DNA of 64,000 bases. Source: Blastochloris tepida (lineage in GTDB: Bacteria; Pseudomonadota; Alphaproteobacteria; Rhizobiales; Xanthobacteraceae). The notes beneath the pieces were generated by a model, which saw nothing but the letters and a program-made list of their open reading frames with translations, had not been told where the DNA came from and made no database searches. The stretch covers positions 1,786,001 through 1,850,000 of the forward strand of contig NZ_AP018907.1 in the NCBI RefSeq assembly GCF_003966715.1, read 5' to 3'. The position numbers were made by a program, and so were the translations under genes. This document shows, piece after piece, positions 27,982 through 37,197 of this stretch. Numbering within the stretch: the stretch's first letter is position 1; the number at the start of each line of letters is the position of its first letter.

Positions 27982-30180
27982 ATGGCTCGCGATCCGAAGT
28001 ACGATATTCTCTTCGACCCGATTAAGATCGGGCCCAAGGTCAGCCCCAACCGCTTCTTCCAGACATCGCACTGCGCGGGCATCGGCTCGGAGCGGCCCGG
28101 CACGCAGGCCATGTTCCGCGGCACCAAGGCCGAAGGCGGCTGGGGCGTCGTGTTCACCGAGTTCTGCTCCATCCATCCGGAATCGGACGAGTTTCCCTAC
28201 ACCTCGGCGCGGCTGTGGGATGAGGGCGACGTCCGCAATCTCGGCGTGATGTGCCGCGAGATTCACAGGCATGGCGGCCTGTCGGGCGTGCAGCTGTGGT
28301 ATGGCGGCGTGCACTCGCCGGCGCTGGAATCGCGCGAGGTGCCGCGCTCGGCCTCGCCGCTGCCCTCGAACCTGCTGCCCGCCCGCACCGTCTATGCCGC
28401 CGAGAGCGACGAGGACGACATCAAGGCGGTGATCAACATGTACGTCCTGGCCGCCAAGCGCGCCATGGACGCCGGCTTCGATCTGCTCGAAGTCACCGCC
28501 GGCGACAGCACCTTCCCGGTGCAGTTTCTTGAACGCCGCTACAACAAGCGCACCGACAAGTATGGCGGCTCGCTGGAGAACCGCGCCCGCGTCTATATCG
28601 AGATCCTGGCGGCACTGAAGAAGGCGTGCGGCGACCAGTGCGCCATCACCACCCGCTATGAGATCGATACCCTGCAGGGCCCGCACGGCATCGAGGCCAA
28701 GGACGAGGGCATCCGCATCGTCGAGATGGTTCACCGCGAGGGCGTGTGCGACCTGTGGGCGGTGAAGATCGGCGACTATGAGGAATGGGGCGAGGACGCC
28801 GGCTCCTCGCGCTTCCGCAAGTCGGGCTGGATGCTGCCGTTCGTCAAGGGCGTCAAGGGCGTGGTCGGCGACGTGCCGGTGGTGGTCAACGGCCGCTTCA
28901 CCAGCCCGGACGACATGGTCAACATCATCCGCAGCGGCGTCGCCGACATCATCGGTGCAGCGCGCCCCTCGATCGCCGATCCGTTCCTGCCGCGCAAGAT
29001 CCAGGAAGGCCGGCTCGACGACGTGCGCGAGTGCATCGGCTGCAACATGTGCGTCTCCAAGTTCAACCAATGCGGTCTTCTGAACTGCACGCAGAATGCG
29101 ACCGCGATGGAGGAATACCGCCGCGGCTGGCACCCGGAGCGCTTCACCAAGACCGCCTCGCCCTGCTCGGTGCTGGTGGTGGGCGGCGGTCCTGCCGGCA
29201 TGGAATGCGCCCGCGTGCTGGGCGAGCGCGGCTACGACGTCCATCTGCGCGAGGCCGAACCGGAGCTGGGCGGCCACCTGCGCAACGTCATCCGCTACCC
29301 GCGCCTCAACGAGTGGGGTCGCGTCATCGTCTATCGCCAGATCCAGCTGTCGAAGATGAAGAACGTCGAGGTCCACCTCGGCGTCGGCAAGATGACCGCC
29401 GACGATATTCTGCGCTACGGCGCCGATCGCGTCGTCATCGCCACCGGCTCGCACTGGGCCACCAACGGCCTCGGCGCCGAAGGCCACAGCCCGATCCCCG
29501 GCTGCGACGCGGCGCTGCCGACCTGCCTGACGCCCGAGCAGATCATGGCCGGCAAGGAAGTGCCCGGCCAGCGCGTGGTGGTGCTCGACGGCGACGGCCA
29601 CTTCACCGGCATCTCCATGGCCGAGCTGATGGCCGACCGCGGCAAGGACGTCTATCTCGTCACCAACATGTCGGACCCGGCCGAATACAGCCAGTTCACG
29701 CTGGAGGTGCAGAACAACAAGCGCATGATGCACGAGAAGGGCATCAAGGTGCTGCGCAATCACTGGGTCGACAATTACGCCGGCGGCAAGCTGACGCTGT
29801 TCCACCTCTACCGCCATGGCTGGGCGCTGACCGAGCCCGAGGCCGGCCGCCTGCCGCGCCGCGAAGGCACCGACACGCTGGTGCTGGATTGCGACGCGCT
29901 GGTTCTGGTCACCTCGCGCGTGCCCAATTCGGATCTGTTCGCCGAGCTGAAGCGGCGCAAGGCCGAGTGGGCCGAGAACGACATCCAGGACATCTTCCGC
30001 GTCGGCGACTGCTACACCCCGCGGCAGATCACCAACGCCATTTTCGACGGGCACCGCCTCGCCCGCGAATTCGACAGCCCACACCCGCAATATCCGCTGC
30101 CGTGGATTCGCGAGCGGCAGCTGTGGGGCGCCGAGACGATTCCGGCGCTGGGCGACCCGCGGCCCCGCGTCGAAGTCTGA
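27982..30180 (+). CDS. Trimethylamine dehydrogenase-family iron-sulfur flavoprotein
   Basis: 732-residue enzyme of the TMADH/DMADH/histamine dehydrogenase/DgcA group. It has an N-terminal Old-Yellow-Enzyme barrel with C31 in QTSHCAGIG, equal to the 6-S-cysteinyl-FMN cysteine (C30 in TMADH). The [4Fe-4S] ligands are C351, C354, C357 and C369. The C-terminal half carries ADP/NAD-like Rossmann domains (VVGGGPAGMECARVL). The substrate bowl Y60-W264-W355 of TMADH is F61-W269-F361 here: still aromatic but altered. Electrons should pass to the ETF encoded next. Substrate may be trimethylamine, dimethylamine or an N-methylated amino acid. Confidence 0.85.
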   Translation: MARDPKYDILFDPIKIGPKVSPNRFFQTSHCAGIGSERPGTQAMFRGTKAEGGWGVVFTEFCSIHPESDEFPYTSARLWDEGDVRNLGVMCREIHRHGGLSGVQLWYGGVHSPALESREVPRSASPLPSNLLPARTVYAAESDEDDIKAVINMYVLAAKRAMDAGFDLLEVTAGDSTFPVQFLERRYNKRTDKYGGSLENRARVYIEILAALKKACGDQCAITTRYEIDTLQGPHGIEAKDEGIRIVEMVHREGVCDLWAVKIGDYEEWGEDAGSSRFRKSGWMLPFVKGVKGVVGDVPVVVNGRFTSPDDMVNIIRSGVADIIGAARPSIADPFLPRKIQEGRLDDVRECIGCNMCVSKFNQCGLLNCTQNATAMEEYRRGWHPERFTKTASPCSVLVVGGGPAGMECARVLGERGYDVHLREAEPELGGHLRNVIRYPRLNEWGRVIVYRQIQLSKMKNVEVHLGVGKMTADDILRYGADRVVIATGSHWATNGLGAEGHSPIPGCDAALPTCLTPEQIMAGKEVPGQRVVVLDGDGHFTGISMAELMADRGKDVYLVTNMSDPAEYSQFTLEVQNNKRMMHEKGIKVLRNHWVDNYAGGKLTLFHLYRHGWALTEPEAGRLPRREGTDTLVLDCDALVLVTSRVPNSDLFAELKRRKAEWAENDIQDIFRVGDCYTPRQITNAIFDGHRLAREFDSPHPQYPLPWIRERQLWGAETIPALGDPRPRVEV

Positions 30181-30245
30181 TCCTGCCGCCTTTGCCGTGT
30201 CCCGCCGGTGCGGGGCACGGCTCCCTTCCTTTCGGGGTCGTCACG

Positions 30246-33200
30246 ATGCAGACACGCGATCTCTTCTGGCAAATGCCGCCCATTGCCGTGCAGGTGTTCT
30301 ATGGCATCGGCATCGCGGCGATGGCGACGTTCCTGGCGGCCGCCGTTCACCATGCCAACCGCTACCGGCGCGGTGCCGCCGCCGACCGTCCGATCGACTG
30401 GGCCGCCGGGGTCCGGCGGATGGTGAGCGACCTTCTCGCCCATCGCACGCTCGACCGCCGCGATCGCTACGCCGGCATCGGCCACCGCCTGATCTTCTTC
30501 GGCTTCGTCACGCTGCTGGCCGGCACGCTGATCATCATGCTCGACTATGACGTGATGCGGCCGCTCACCGGCGCGTCGTTCTGGCAGGGCTGGTTCTATC
30601 TCGCCTTCAGCCTGGTGGTCGACGTCGCCGGCCTGGTGCTCATCGCCGGCATCGTGATGATGATGACGCGGCGTGCTCTGTTCGCGCTGCCCAAGCTCGA
30701 CTACCAACGCGCCTATTGCGGCGAGACCGACATCCGCCCCCAGGCCCGGCGCTGGCAGGTGGAGGATTGGGCCTTCCTGTCGCTGCTGCTCGCGATCGCC
30801 GTATCCGGCTTCGTGCAGGAGGCGACGCGCCTTCTGATCGACCGTCCGCCGCTCGACGACATGTCACCGGTCGGCTCGCTGCTGGCGCGGCTGATGGAGG
30901 CTGCCGGCGTCGACAGCGACGCCGCCGTCGCCATCCGCAAGTCCAACTGGTGGCTTCATGCCGTGCTGGCGCTTGCCTTCGTCGGAACCGTCGCCATCAC
31001 CAAGGGCAAGCACACCATCGCCGCCATCGCCAGCCTTGCGGTGCGCGACGCCCGCAATGTCGCGCGCCTGCCGGCGCCGCGCGAAGGCACGCCGGTCGGC
31101 GTCAGCCGGCTGGAGGAGATGTCGTGGCGCGACCTTCTGCATTTCGATGCGTGCACCAAATGCGGTCGCTGCCACGAAGCCTGCCCGGCGCGCGTCTCCG
31201 GCTATCCGCTGAGCCCGCGCGACCTCATCCTCGATCTCCGGCTGTACGCCGAGTCCGGCTTGCCCGGCACAGCTGGCCGCGAACTGCTGGACGTGGTGAC
31301 GCCGCAGGCGCTGTGGGCCTGCCGTACCTGCGGCGCCTGCGCCGAGATCTGTCCGGTCGGGATCGAGCACCCGGTGAAGATCGTCAAGATGCGCCGCGCC
31401 CTGGTGGAATGGGGCGAGATGGACCCCATCCTGCGCGGCGTGTTGGAAACCATCGCCAATGTCGGCAACAGCTTCGGCGAGCCCGCCCGCAAGCGCGGAA
31501 GCTGGACGCGCGAGCTGCCGTTCCAGGTCAAGGACGCCCGTCACGAGCCGGTCGAGGCGCTATGGTTCGTCGGCGACTTCGCCTCGTTCGATCCGCGCTC
31601 GCAGGGCGTGTCGCGCACGGTGGCGCGCATCTTCGCCAAGGCCGGGCTCGACTTCGGCCTGCTCTATGACGGCGAGCGCAACGCCGGCAACGATATCCGC
31701 CGCGTCGGCGAGGAAGGTCTCTACGAGACGCTGTCCGGCCACAATGCCGGCCAATTGCAGCAGGCCAAATTCGACTGGGTGGTGACCACCGACCCCCACT
31801 CCTTCAACACCATCCGCAACGAATATCCCGAATTCGGTGCGCGCGTGGCCATCCGCCATTACAGCGCGGTGCTCGCCGACATGCTGGAGAGCGGGCGGCT
31901 CAAGGTGAAGCGCCCGCTCGGCAAGCGGGTAACGCTGCACGATCCCTGTCACCTCGGGCGCTTCAACGGCGAATACGAGGCGCCGCGCCGCGTGCTGCGG
32001 GCGATCGGCTGCGAGATCGTCGAGATGCCGCGCTGCCGCGACAACTCGTTCTGCTGCGGCGCCGGCGGCGGGCGCATCTGGGTGCCCGACCCGCCCGGCA
32101 CCGAGAAGCCGGCGCATTCGCGCATGCACGAAGCGGCCGCGCTCGGCGGCATCGATGTCTTCGTCACCTGCTGCCCGAAGGACCTGACCATGTTTGAAGA
32201 TGCACGCAAGACCAGCGGGCACGAGGCCGACTTCGTGGTCGCCGACCTCGCTGAACTGGTGGCCGAGGCGATCGAGCTGAAGGCCATCGCGCCGGGGCAG
32301 ATCCCGGCACTGATCGACCGCATCACCGAGGCGGTGGCCGACCGCGTCATCGCCCGGCTGGTTCCGGAACTGTCGCGCGCGCTGGCGGCGAATGCGGCCA
32401 GCCTGCCGGCACCGGCCTCTCCGCCGGTGCCGGTGATTTCGGCGAACGAGACTGCGGCGTCACCGGCGGCGCCGGTGGAGGCGCCCCCGCTCGCCCCGGC
32501 CGACATCGCGCCGGCCATCCCCGCCCCGCCCGCAGCGACAGCCGCGGATGTCGAAGAAATGCCCGTCGTGCCGTTGGGCGACATCGCGTGGCGCGTTGCG
32601 CCGCGCCGTCCCGCCGTCATCGCAGGTTACGCGGCGCCAGCGAAGACGGGATGCCGCATCCTTGTCGGCGTCAAGCATGTCGCCAAGCTCGGCGACGAGT
32701 TCGGCTTCCGCGCCGACGGCCGCGACGTGCGCCCGGACGACCTCGAATATCAGATCAACGAGTGGGACGAGACCGCGGTTGAGGCGGCGATGCAGATCGT
32801 CGAGGCGCGCGGCGAAGGCGAGGTCGTTGCCGTGTGCATCGGACCCGCCGACGCGGAAGGCTCGATCCGCAAGGCGCTGGCCAAGGGCGCGGCGCGCGCC
32901 GTGCGCGTGTGGCAGGACGGGCTGTCAGTATCCGACCCGATGACCAACGCCGCGCTGCTGGCGGCGGTCGCCGAGGCGGAAGACGCCGATCTGGTGCTGA
33001 CCGGCGTTCAGGCCAGCGACGTCGCCAACGGCGCGACCGCCGCCGCCACGGCCGCCATGCTCGGCTGGACCCACGCCGCGGTGGTGGTCGGCCTCGCCTG
33101 GAATGGCGGGCCGCGCCTTGACATCGAACGCGAACTCGAAGGCGGGCTCCGCCATGCCGCGACGCTGCCGGTGCCGGCGGTGCTGTCGATCCAGGCCGGC

Positions 33201-33416
33201 GCCAACACGCCGCGCTATGCCACCATGCGCATGATCAAGGACGCCAAGAAGAAGGCGCTCGCGGTGGTCGAGGCCATCGCGCTGGCCGAGGGAGCGGCCG
33301 GCGCCGTGGTGGCATCGATGGCGCTGCCGCCGGTCGGCCAGGCCACCATGATCGAGGGAACGCCCGCCGAAATGGCGGCCGCGGTTGCGCGTCTGATCCG
33401 CGAGAAGAGGGGCTGA
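30246..33416 (+). CDS. Membrane Fe-S oxidoreductase (DgcB/HdrD-like) fused to EtfB
   Basis: 1056-residue single frame. Residues 1-260 hold about five membrane segments resembling a nitrate reductase gamma/HdrE-type domain. Then come two [4Fe-4S] motifs (CTKCGRCHEACPA and CRTCGACAEICPVG) and a CCG cysteine-rich domain (DPCHLGRF, FCCGAGGGR, TCCPKD) up to about residue 660. A Pro/Ala-rich linker of about 100 residues leads to a complete EtfB domain (about 800-1056). Free-standing DgcB and EtfB normally work together; here they are one chain, so flavin electrons can pass directly to the membrane quinone pool. The ATG at 30246 is chosen; the frame opens earlier inside the previous gene but as a shadow. 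Confidence 0.85.
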   Translation: MQTRDLFWQMPPIAVQVFYGIGIAAMATFLAAAVHHANRYRRGAAADRPIDWAAGVRRMVSDLLAHRTLDRRDRYAGIGHRLIFFGFVTLLAGTLIIMLDYDVMRPLTGASFWQGWFYLAFSLVVDVAGLVLIAGIVMMMTRRALFALPKLDYQRAYCGETDIRPQARRWQVEDWAFLSLLLAIAVSGFVQEATRLLIDRPPLDDMSPVGSLLARLMEAAGVDSDAAVAIRKSNWWLHAVLALAFVGTVAITKGKHTIAAIASLAVRDARNVARLPAPREGTPVGVSRLEEMSWRDLLHFDACTKCGRCHEACPARVSGYPLSPRDLILDLRLYAESGLPGTAGRELLDVVTPQALWACRTCGACAEICPVGIEHPVKIVKMRRALVEWGEMDPILRGVLETIANVGNSFGEPARKRGSWTRELPFQVKDARHEPVEALWFVGDFASFDPRSQGVSRTVARIFAKAGLDFGLLYDGERNAGNDIRRVGEEGLYETLSGHNAGQLQQAKFDWVVTTDPHSFNTIRNEYPEFGARVAIRHYSAVLADMLESGRLKVKRPLGKRVTLHDPCHLGRFNGEYEAPRRVLRAIGCEIVEMPRCRDNSFCCGAGGGRIWVPDPPGTEKPAHSRMHEAAALGGIDVFVTCCPKDLTMFEDARKTSGHEADFVVADLAELVAEAIELKAIAPGQIPALIDRITEAVADRVIARLVPELSRALAANAASLPAPASPPVPVISANETAASPAAPVEAPPLAPADIAPAIPAPPAATAADVEEMPVVPLGDIAWRVAPRRPAVIAGYAAPAKTGCRILVGVKHVAKLGDEFGFRADGRDVRPDDLEYQINEWDETAVEAAMQIVEARGEGEVVAVCIGPADAEGSIRKALAKGAARAVRVWQDGLSVSDPMTNAALLAAVAEAEDADLVLTGVQASDVANGATAAATAAMLGWTHAAVVVGLAWNGGPRLDIERELEGGLRHAATLPVPAVLSIQAGANTPRYATMRMIKDAKKKALAVVEAIALAEGAAGAVVASMALPPVGQATMIEGTPAEMAAAVARLIREKRG

Positions 33417-33420
33417 TCCG

Positions 33421-34392
33421 ATGGCTGGAATTCTCATCATTGCCGAACATCTGCGCGGCCGCCTCGCTCCCGTCACCGGCGAGTTGATCGGGATTGCGGT
33501 TGCGCTGAAGGAGCAGCTCGGCGGCCCGGTTCGTGTCGCGGTGATCGACGCCGCGCCGGAGGCGCTGGCCGACGACCTCGTCTTCGCCGGCGTCGACGAA
33601 GTTCTTCTCGTAAACGCGCCGACCCCGGAGTTCGACACGGTCGCCTCTGCGCATGCAACCACCGAGATTGCGACAGCGGTGAAAGCGCGCTTGATCCTGA
33701 TTGGTCACACCGTTTCCGGCATGGGCTTCGGGCCGGCGGTGGCTGCCCGTCTTGGCGGCGGTTTCGCCAGCGATGTGATCACGGTCGAGGCAATGTCGGG
33801 CGGCCTTCGGGCGCAGCGCGCCGGCTACGCCAACAAGGTGCTGAGCTGGATGCAGTTCGGCAATGCGCCGCTGGTCACATTGATGCTGCGCGCAGGCGGC
33901 GCCAAGCCCCCCGCCGCAGCCGATGGTGTCGTGCCGCGCCGTACGGTGACTGTCGACTTTGCGCCGGTCGCATCGTTGCTTTCCGAACATCAGGGCTACA
34001 TCGATCCGCCGCCGGCCGACGTCGACATCACCAAGGCCGAGATCATCATGTCGATCGGACGCGGCATCCAGGACGAAAAGAACGTCGAGCGCTTTCGCGC
34101 GCTGGCGGACCGTCTCGGCGCGACGCTCGGCTGCTCGCGGCCGGTCGCCGACGCCGGCTGGCTGCCGAAGGCGCATCAGGTCGGCCTGTCCGGCAAGACC
34201 GCGTCGAACTGCAAGCTCTATCTCGCGCTCGGCATCTCGGGCGCGGTCCAACATTTGCATGGAATGAAACACGTGGAGACGATCATCGCGGTAAACACCG
34301 ATCGAAATGCGCCCATCTTCAATGCTGCAACTCACGGTGTCTGTGCGGACGTGTTCGAGTTCGCCGACGCCCTGGAGACAAACTTCAACTGA
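33421..34392 (+). CDS. etfA: Electron transfer flavoprotein alpha subunit
   Basis: 323-residue EtfA. The C-terminal FAD-binding segment is clear (SIGRGIQDEKNVERF, ADAGWLPKAHQVGLSGK, then LYLALGISGAVQHLHGM). It starts 4 bp after the EtfB-fusion gene. Since its beta partner is part of a membrane protein, this EtfA probably docks at the membrane rather than moving freely in the cytosol. Confidence 0.93.
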   Translation: MAGILIIAEHLRGRLAPVTGELIGIAVALKEQLGGPVRVAVIDAAPEALADDLVFAGVDEVLLVNAPTPEFDTVASAHATTEIATAVKARLILIGHTVSGMGFGPAVAARLGGGFASDVITVEAMSGGLRAQRAGYANKVLSWMQFGNAPLVTLMLRAGGAKPPAAADGVVPRRTVTVDFAPVASLLSEHQGYIDPPPADVDITKAEIIMSIGRGIQDEKNVERFRALADRLGATLGCSRPVADAGWLPKAHQVGLSGKTASNCKLYLALGISGAVQHLHGMKHVETIIAVNTDRNAPIFNAATHGVCADVFEFADALETNFN

Positions 34393-34482
34393 CGACGCCC
34401 GCGGCACCGGGACCGTGCGAGGCGGCACTTGGCGTTTCGCCCGTCCCGGTTTCCGCCTTCGCGCGGCGGATCGGAGGCCGGC

Positions 34483-35637
34483 GTGGTGATCGGTCCCTCC
34501 GCCCCGCTGGCCGCGCTGCCGTTCCCCGCCTTGGCGGTTGACGAGGATGGCGGCATCCGCGGCATCAATGCCGCCGGCCGCGATGCCCTCGGTCTGGCAT
34601 CGTACGATCCGGCACCGCAACACCTTGCGGCGATCATCGGCACCGAGGCGTTGGCGGAGTTTGGCGACCTTCGGCATCTGCCGGGCGGTGCGACCGTGCG
34701 CGGACCGCTGGCGGTGCCGCTGCTCCGGGACAATGGCCGTGCCGGGCGGGCGGTGGTGACGCTGTTCTGGCACGGCGACGATCGATCCGGCACCTGGGCC
34801 TGCCTCTTGTCCGAGGTTCGCCACCCCGGACGAGCCAGCGCCGAGGATGTGCTGTCCTGCATGGTCGACGCCTGCGGCGAGGCGATGTGGTGCATCGAGT
34901 TCGACGACCCCGTCGACACCACCCAGCCGCGCGACGAGATCATCCGCCAGATCTTCGAGAACCGCTGCCACTGGACCCTGTGCAATCGCGCAATGGCGCG
35001 GATCTACGGCGTTCCCGACGGCAGCGATCTCAACCGCGAGCCGGTCTCGCGCTTCTTCGCCCGCAGCGCCGAGAACGAATGGTTCATCGGCCAGCTCATC
35101 GACAGCAATTACAGCATCGACGGCGTCGCCTCCTGCGACCATCTTCACGACGGCACGCCGGTCTTTCTCGAAAACACCGTGCGCTGCCACATCGAGGATG
35201 GGCTGCTGTGGCGGCTGATCGGCACGCTGCGCGATCTGACCACCTTCAAGGCGACCGAGGCCGCGCTCAGCCGGCGCGAGGAGAGCGTGAAGGACGTGCT
35301 CGGCGCCATCGCCGACGTGGTGGTGGTGATCGACCGCGACGCCCGCCTGTGCGCCGCCAATCCGGCGTTCGAGAAGCTGTTCGGCGTGCCGGTCGAGCCC
35401 TGGCTCGGGCGCACGCTGACGCCGCTGGTCGATCTTGAGCGCCACCTCCATCCGCGCTGGGCGTCGCTTGAACCGTTCACGGTGCTGGCCTCCCGACCGG
35501 GACAGGGCGCCATCGCGTGCGAGGCGACGCTCGCGCCGGTGCCGGACGGCTTCGACGGCCGATTTGTTGCCGTACTGCGGCCGGCTCGGGCGCGGTCCGA
35601 ACCCCTGCCGACGGTGATGATCGGGAGGCGTGCATGA
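34483..35637 (+). CDS. Multi-PAS sensor protein without an output domain
   Basis: 384-residue cytoplasmic protein with probably three PAS modules (about 10-110, 120-250 and 265-370; for example PFPALAVDEDGGIRGINAAG and DVVVVIDRDARLCAANPAF). No kinase, GGDEF or HTH segment is visible. I place the start at GTG 34483, preceded by GGAGG with five bases between; an upstream TTG at 34429 lacks this. It overlaps the next gene, a sigma-54 activator, by ATGA, so it probably senses a signal for that regulator. Confidence 0.7.
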   Translation: MVIGPSAPLAALPFPALAVDEDGGIRGINAAGRDALGLASYDPAPQHLAAIIGTEALAEFGDLRHLPGGATVRGPLAVPLLRDNGRAGRAVVTLFWHGDDRSGTWACLLSEVRHPGRASAEDVLSCMVDACGEAMWCIEFDDPVDTTQPRDEIIRQIFENRCHWTLCNRAMARIYGVPDGSDLNREPVSRFFARSAENEWFIGQLIDSNYSIDGVASCDHLHDGTPVFLENTVRCHIEDGLLWRLIGTLRDLTTFKATEAALSRREESVKDVLGAIADVVVVIDRDARLCAANPAFEKLFGVPVEPWLGRTLTPLVDLERHLHPRWASLEPFTVLASRPGQGAIACEATLAPVPDGFDGRFVAVLRPARARSEPLPTVMIGRRA

Positions 35638-37169
35638 GCTTCAGGATGCAGGAGGACCGTGGCACATCGCTCTATTCCGCCGCCGATCTCGTTCGCGCGA
35701 TCTCCCAGCCGAACGCCCCGGTGCTGCTCGATTCCCTGCCAGATGCGGTGCTGTGCGTCGACCCGGCCGGCGTTGCGCGTCTGGTCAACCGCGCGGCACA
35801 GACGCTGCTCGATCCGCCGATCGACACCGCGGTCTTCAGCCTGCGCACCTATCTCGAGCGGCTCGGCATCGATGCCGGCGCCGTCGTCAAGGCAGTCAGT
35901 CTGGGCACGCGTCTCAACCGGGTCGAGACCCTCGCCGACGGCCGCTCCATCCTGATCTCGTGCCGGCCGGCGCTCGGCACCGACGGCAAGCTCGCCTTCA
36001 GCGTGCTGGTGCTGCGCAACCTGGATCTGATCAATCGCCAGATCGAGAGCGCGGCGCGCTCCGGCTTCGTCTCGGTCGGCGAGAGCGCCGCCGCGGTCGA
36101 TCGCGGCATCGTGCTCAATCCGAGCAGCGCCGCGTTGATCGAGCAGGCGATGCGGGCGGTCCATCTCGGCATCCGCGTGCTGATCGTCGGCGAGTCCGGC
36201 GCCGGCAAGACCGAGATCGCCCGCCAGGTCCATGCCATGACGCTCGGCAGCAACCGCCCGTTCATCCACGTCAATTGCGCCGGCATTCCGGAAAGCCTGT
36301 TCGAGTCGGAGATGTTCGGCTACGCGGCCGGCTCGTTCACCGGCGCGCTCAACCGCGGCAAGAAGGGGCTGATCGAGGCGGCCGACAAGGGCACGCTGTT
36401 TCTCGACGAGGTTGGCGAGATCCCGCTGCACTGCCAGGCAAAACTGCTGAAATTCCTGGAGGACGGCGTGGTGCAGCGGGTCGGCGCCACCGGCGGCCGG
36501 CGGGTGTCGATCCAGTTGTTCTCGGCGACCAATCGCGACCTCCTGGACATGAGCCGCTCCGGCGCGTTCCGGAAGGACCTCTACTACCGCCTGAGCTCGC
36601 TGACCCTCACCGTGCCGGCGCTGCGCGAGACGCGCGATCTCATTCCCGATCTGGTGCGCATCTTCGTCGCCCGCCTGAATGCCCGTCGTGACCGACCGTT
36701 CAGCCTGGACGCGGCCTGCATGCGGCGGCTGATCGAGTACGACTATCCCGGCAACATCCGGGAGATGCAGAACATCATCGAGCATCTGGCGGTGATGTGC
36801 GACGGACTTGCCGGCGAGGATCACCTGCCGGCCAGCGTGTTGTCGGCAACCTCGAAGGCGATTGCAGCGCCGCAACGCAGCGGCATAAACGGCGCGCCGC
36901 TGCCGTTCTCGTGCCTGCCGGAATCGATGCCGAGCCCCGTGCTCGGACTCCCGGCGATCGCCGATCCCACGAGCTTTCTTGCCGCCCCCTCAAACGGCGA
37001 ATTTCCGGTCGCCTCGCTGAAGGACGAAGTGCGGCGCTACGAGAAGTATCTGGTGCGGGAGGCGGTGCGGCGTGCCGGCAGCAAGCGAAAGGCCGCGGAA
37101 CTGCTGAGCGTCGACATCGCCACCGTCGTGCGCAAGACCCGCGAGGACGACGAGGTCGAGGGCGGCTGA
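35634..37169 (+). CDS. Sigma-54-dependent transcriptional activator
   Basis: 511-residue enhancer-binding protein: N-terminal PAS-like region, AAA+ domain from about 160 to 400, and a C-terminal Fis-type helix-turn-helix (EAVRRAGSKRKAAELLSVD). Walker A is GESGAGKTE and Walker B TLFLDEVGEI. The sigma-54-contact loop reads GSFTGA where most members have GAFTGA. The -24/-12 promoter and dyad sites before the amine dehydrogenase gene are its likely targets. No receiver domain is present, so control may come through the PAS regions or the PAS protein encoded upstream. Confidence 0.9.
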   Translation: MSFRMQEDRGTSLYSAADLVRAISQPNAPVLLDSLPDAVLCVDPAGVARLVNRAAQTLLDPPIDTAVFSLRTYLERLGIDAGAVVKAVSLGTRLNRVETLADGRSILISCRPALGTDGKLAFSVLVLRNLDLINRQIESAARSGFVSVGESAAAVDRGIVLNPSSAALIEQAMRAVHLGIRVLIVGESGAGKTEIARQVHAMTLGSNRPFIHVNCAGIPESLFESEMFGYAAGSFTGALNRGKKGLIEAADKGTLFLDEVGEIPLHCQAKLLKFLEDGVVQRVGATGGRRVSIQLFSATNRDLLDMSRSGAFRKDLYYRLSSLTLTVPALRETRDLIPDLVRIFVARLNARRDRPFSLDAACMRRLIEYDYPGNIREMQNIIEHLAVMCDGLAGEDHLPASVLSATSKAIAAPQRSGINGAPLPFSCLPESMPSPVLGLPAIADPTSFLAAPSNGEFPVASLKDEVRRYEKYLVREAVRRAGSKRKAAELLSVDIATVVRKTREDDEVEGG

Positions 37170-37197
37170 GCGCCGCAACGGCCGCCCGTGACCAGCG

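Noticed and set aside
27883..30090. Minus-strand ORF of 735 codons across the dehydrogenase gene
   Set aside because: Antisense shadow; it would also cover the sigma-54 promoter and its upstream sites.
27982..30180. Histamine dehydrogenase as a firm call
   Set aside because: The overall family fits, but the active-site residues read here match neither histamine dehydrogenase nor TMADH exactly, so no substrate-specific name was given.
28785..30245. N-terminal extension of the EtfB-fusion frame into the dehydrogenase gene
   Set aside because: The first 487 codons are Arg/Pro-rich shadow text in another frame of the dehydrogenase. The membrane protein starts cleanly at ATG 30246.
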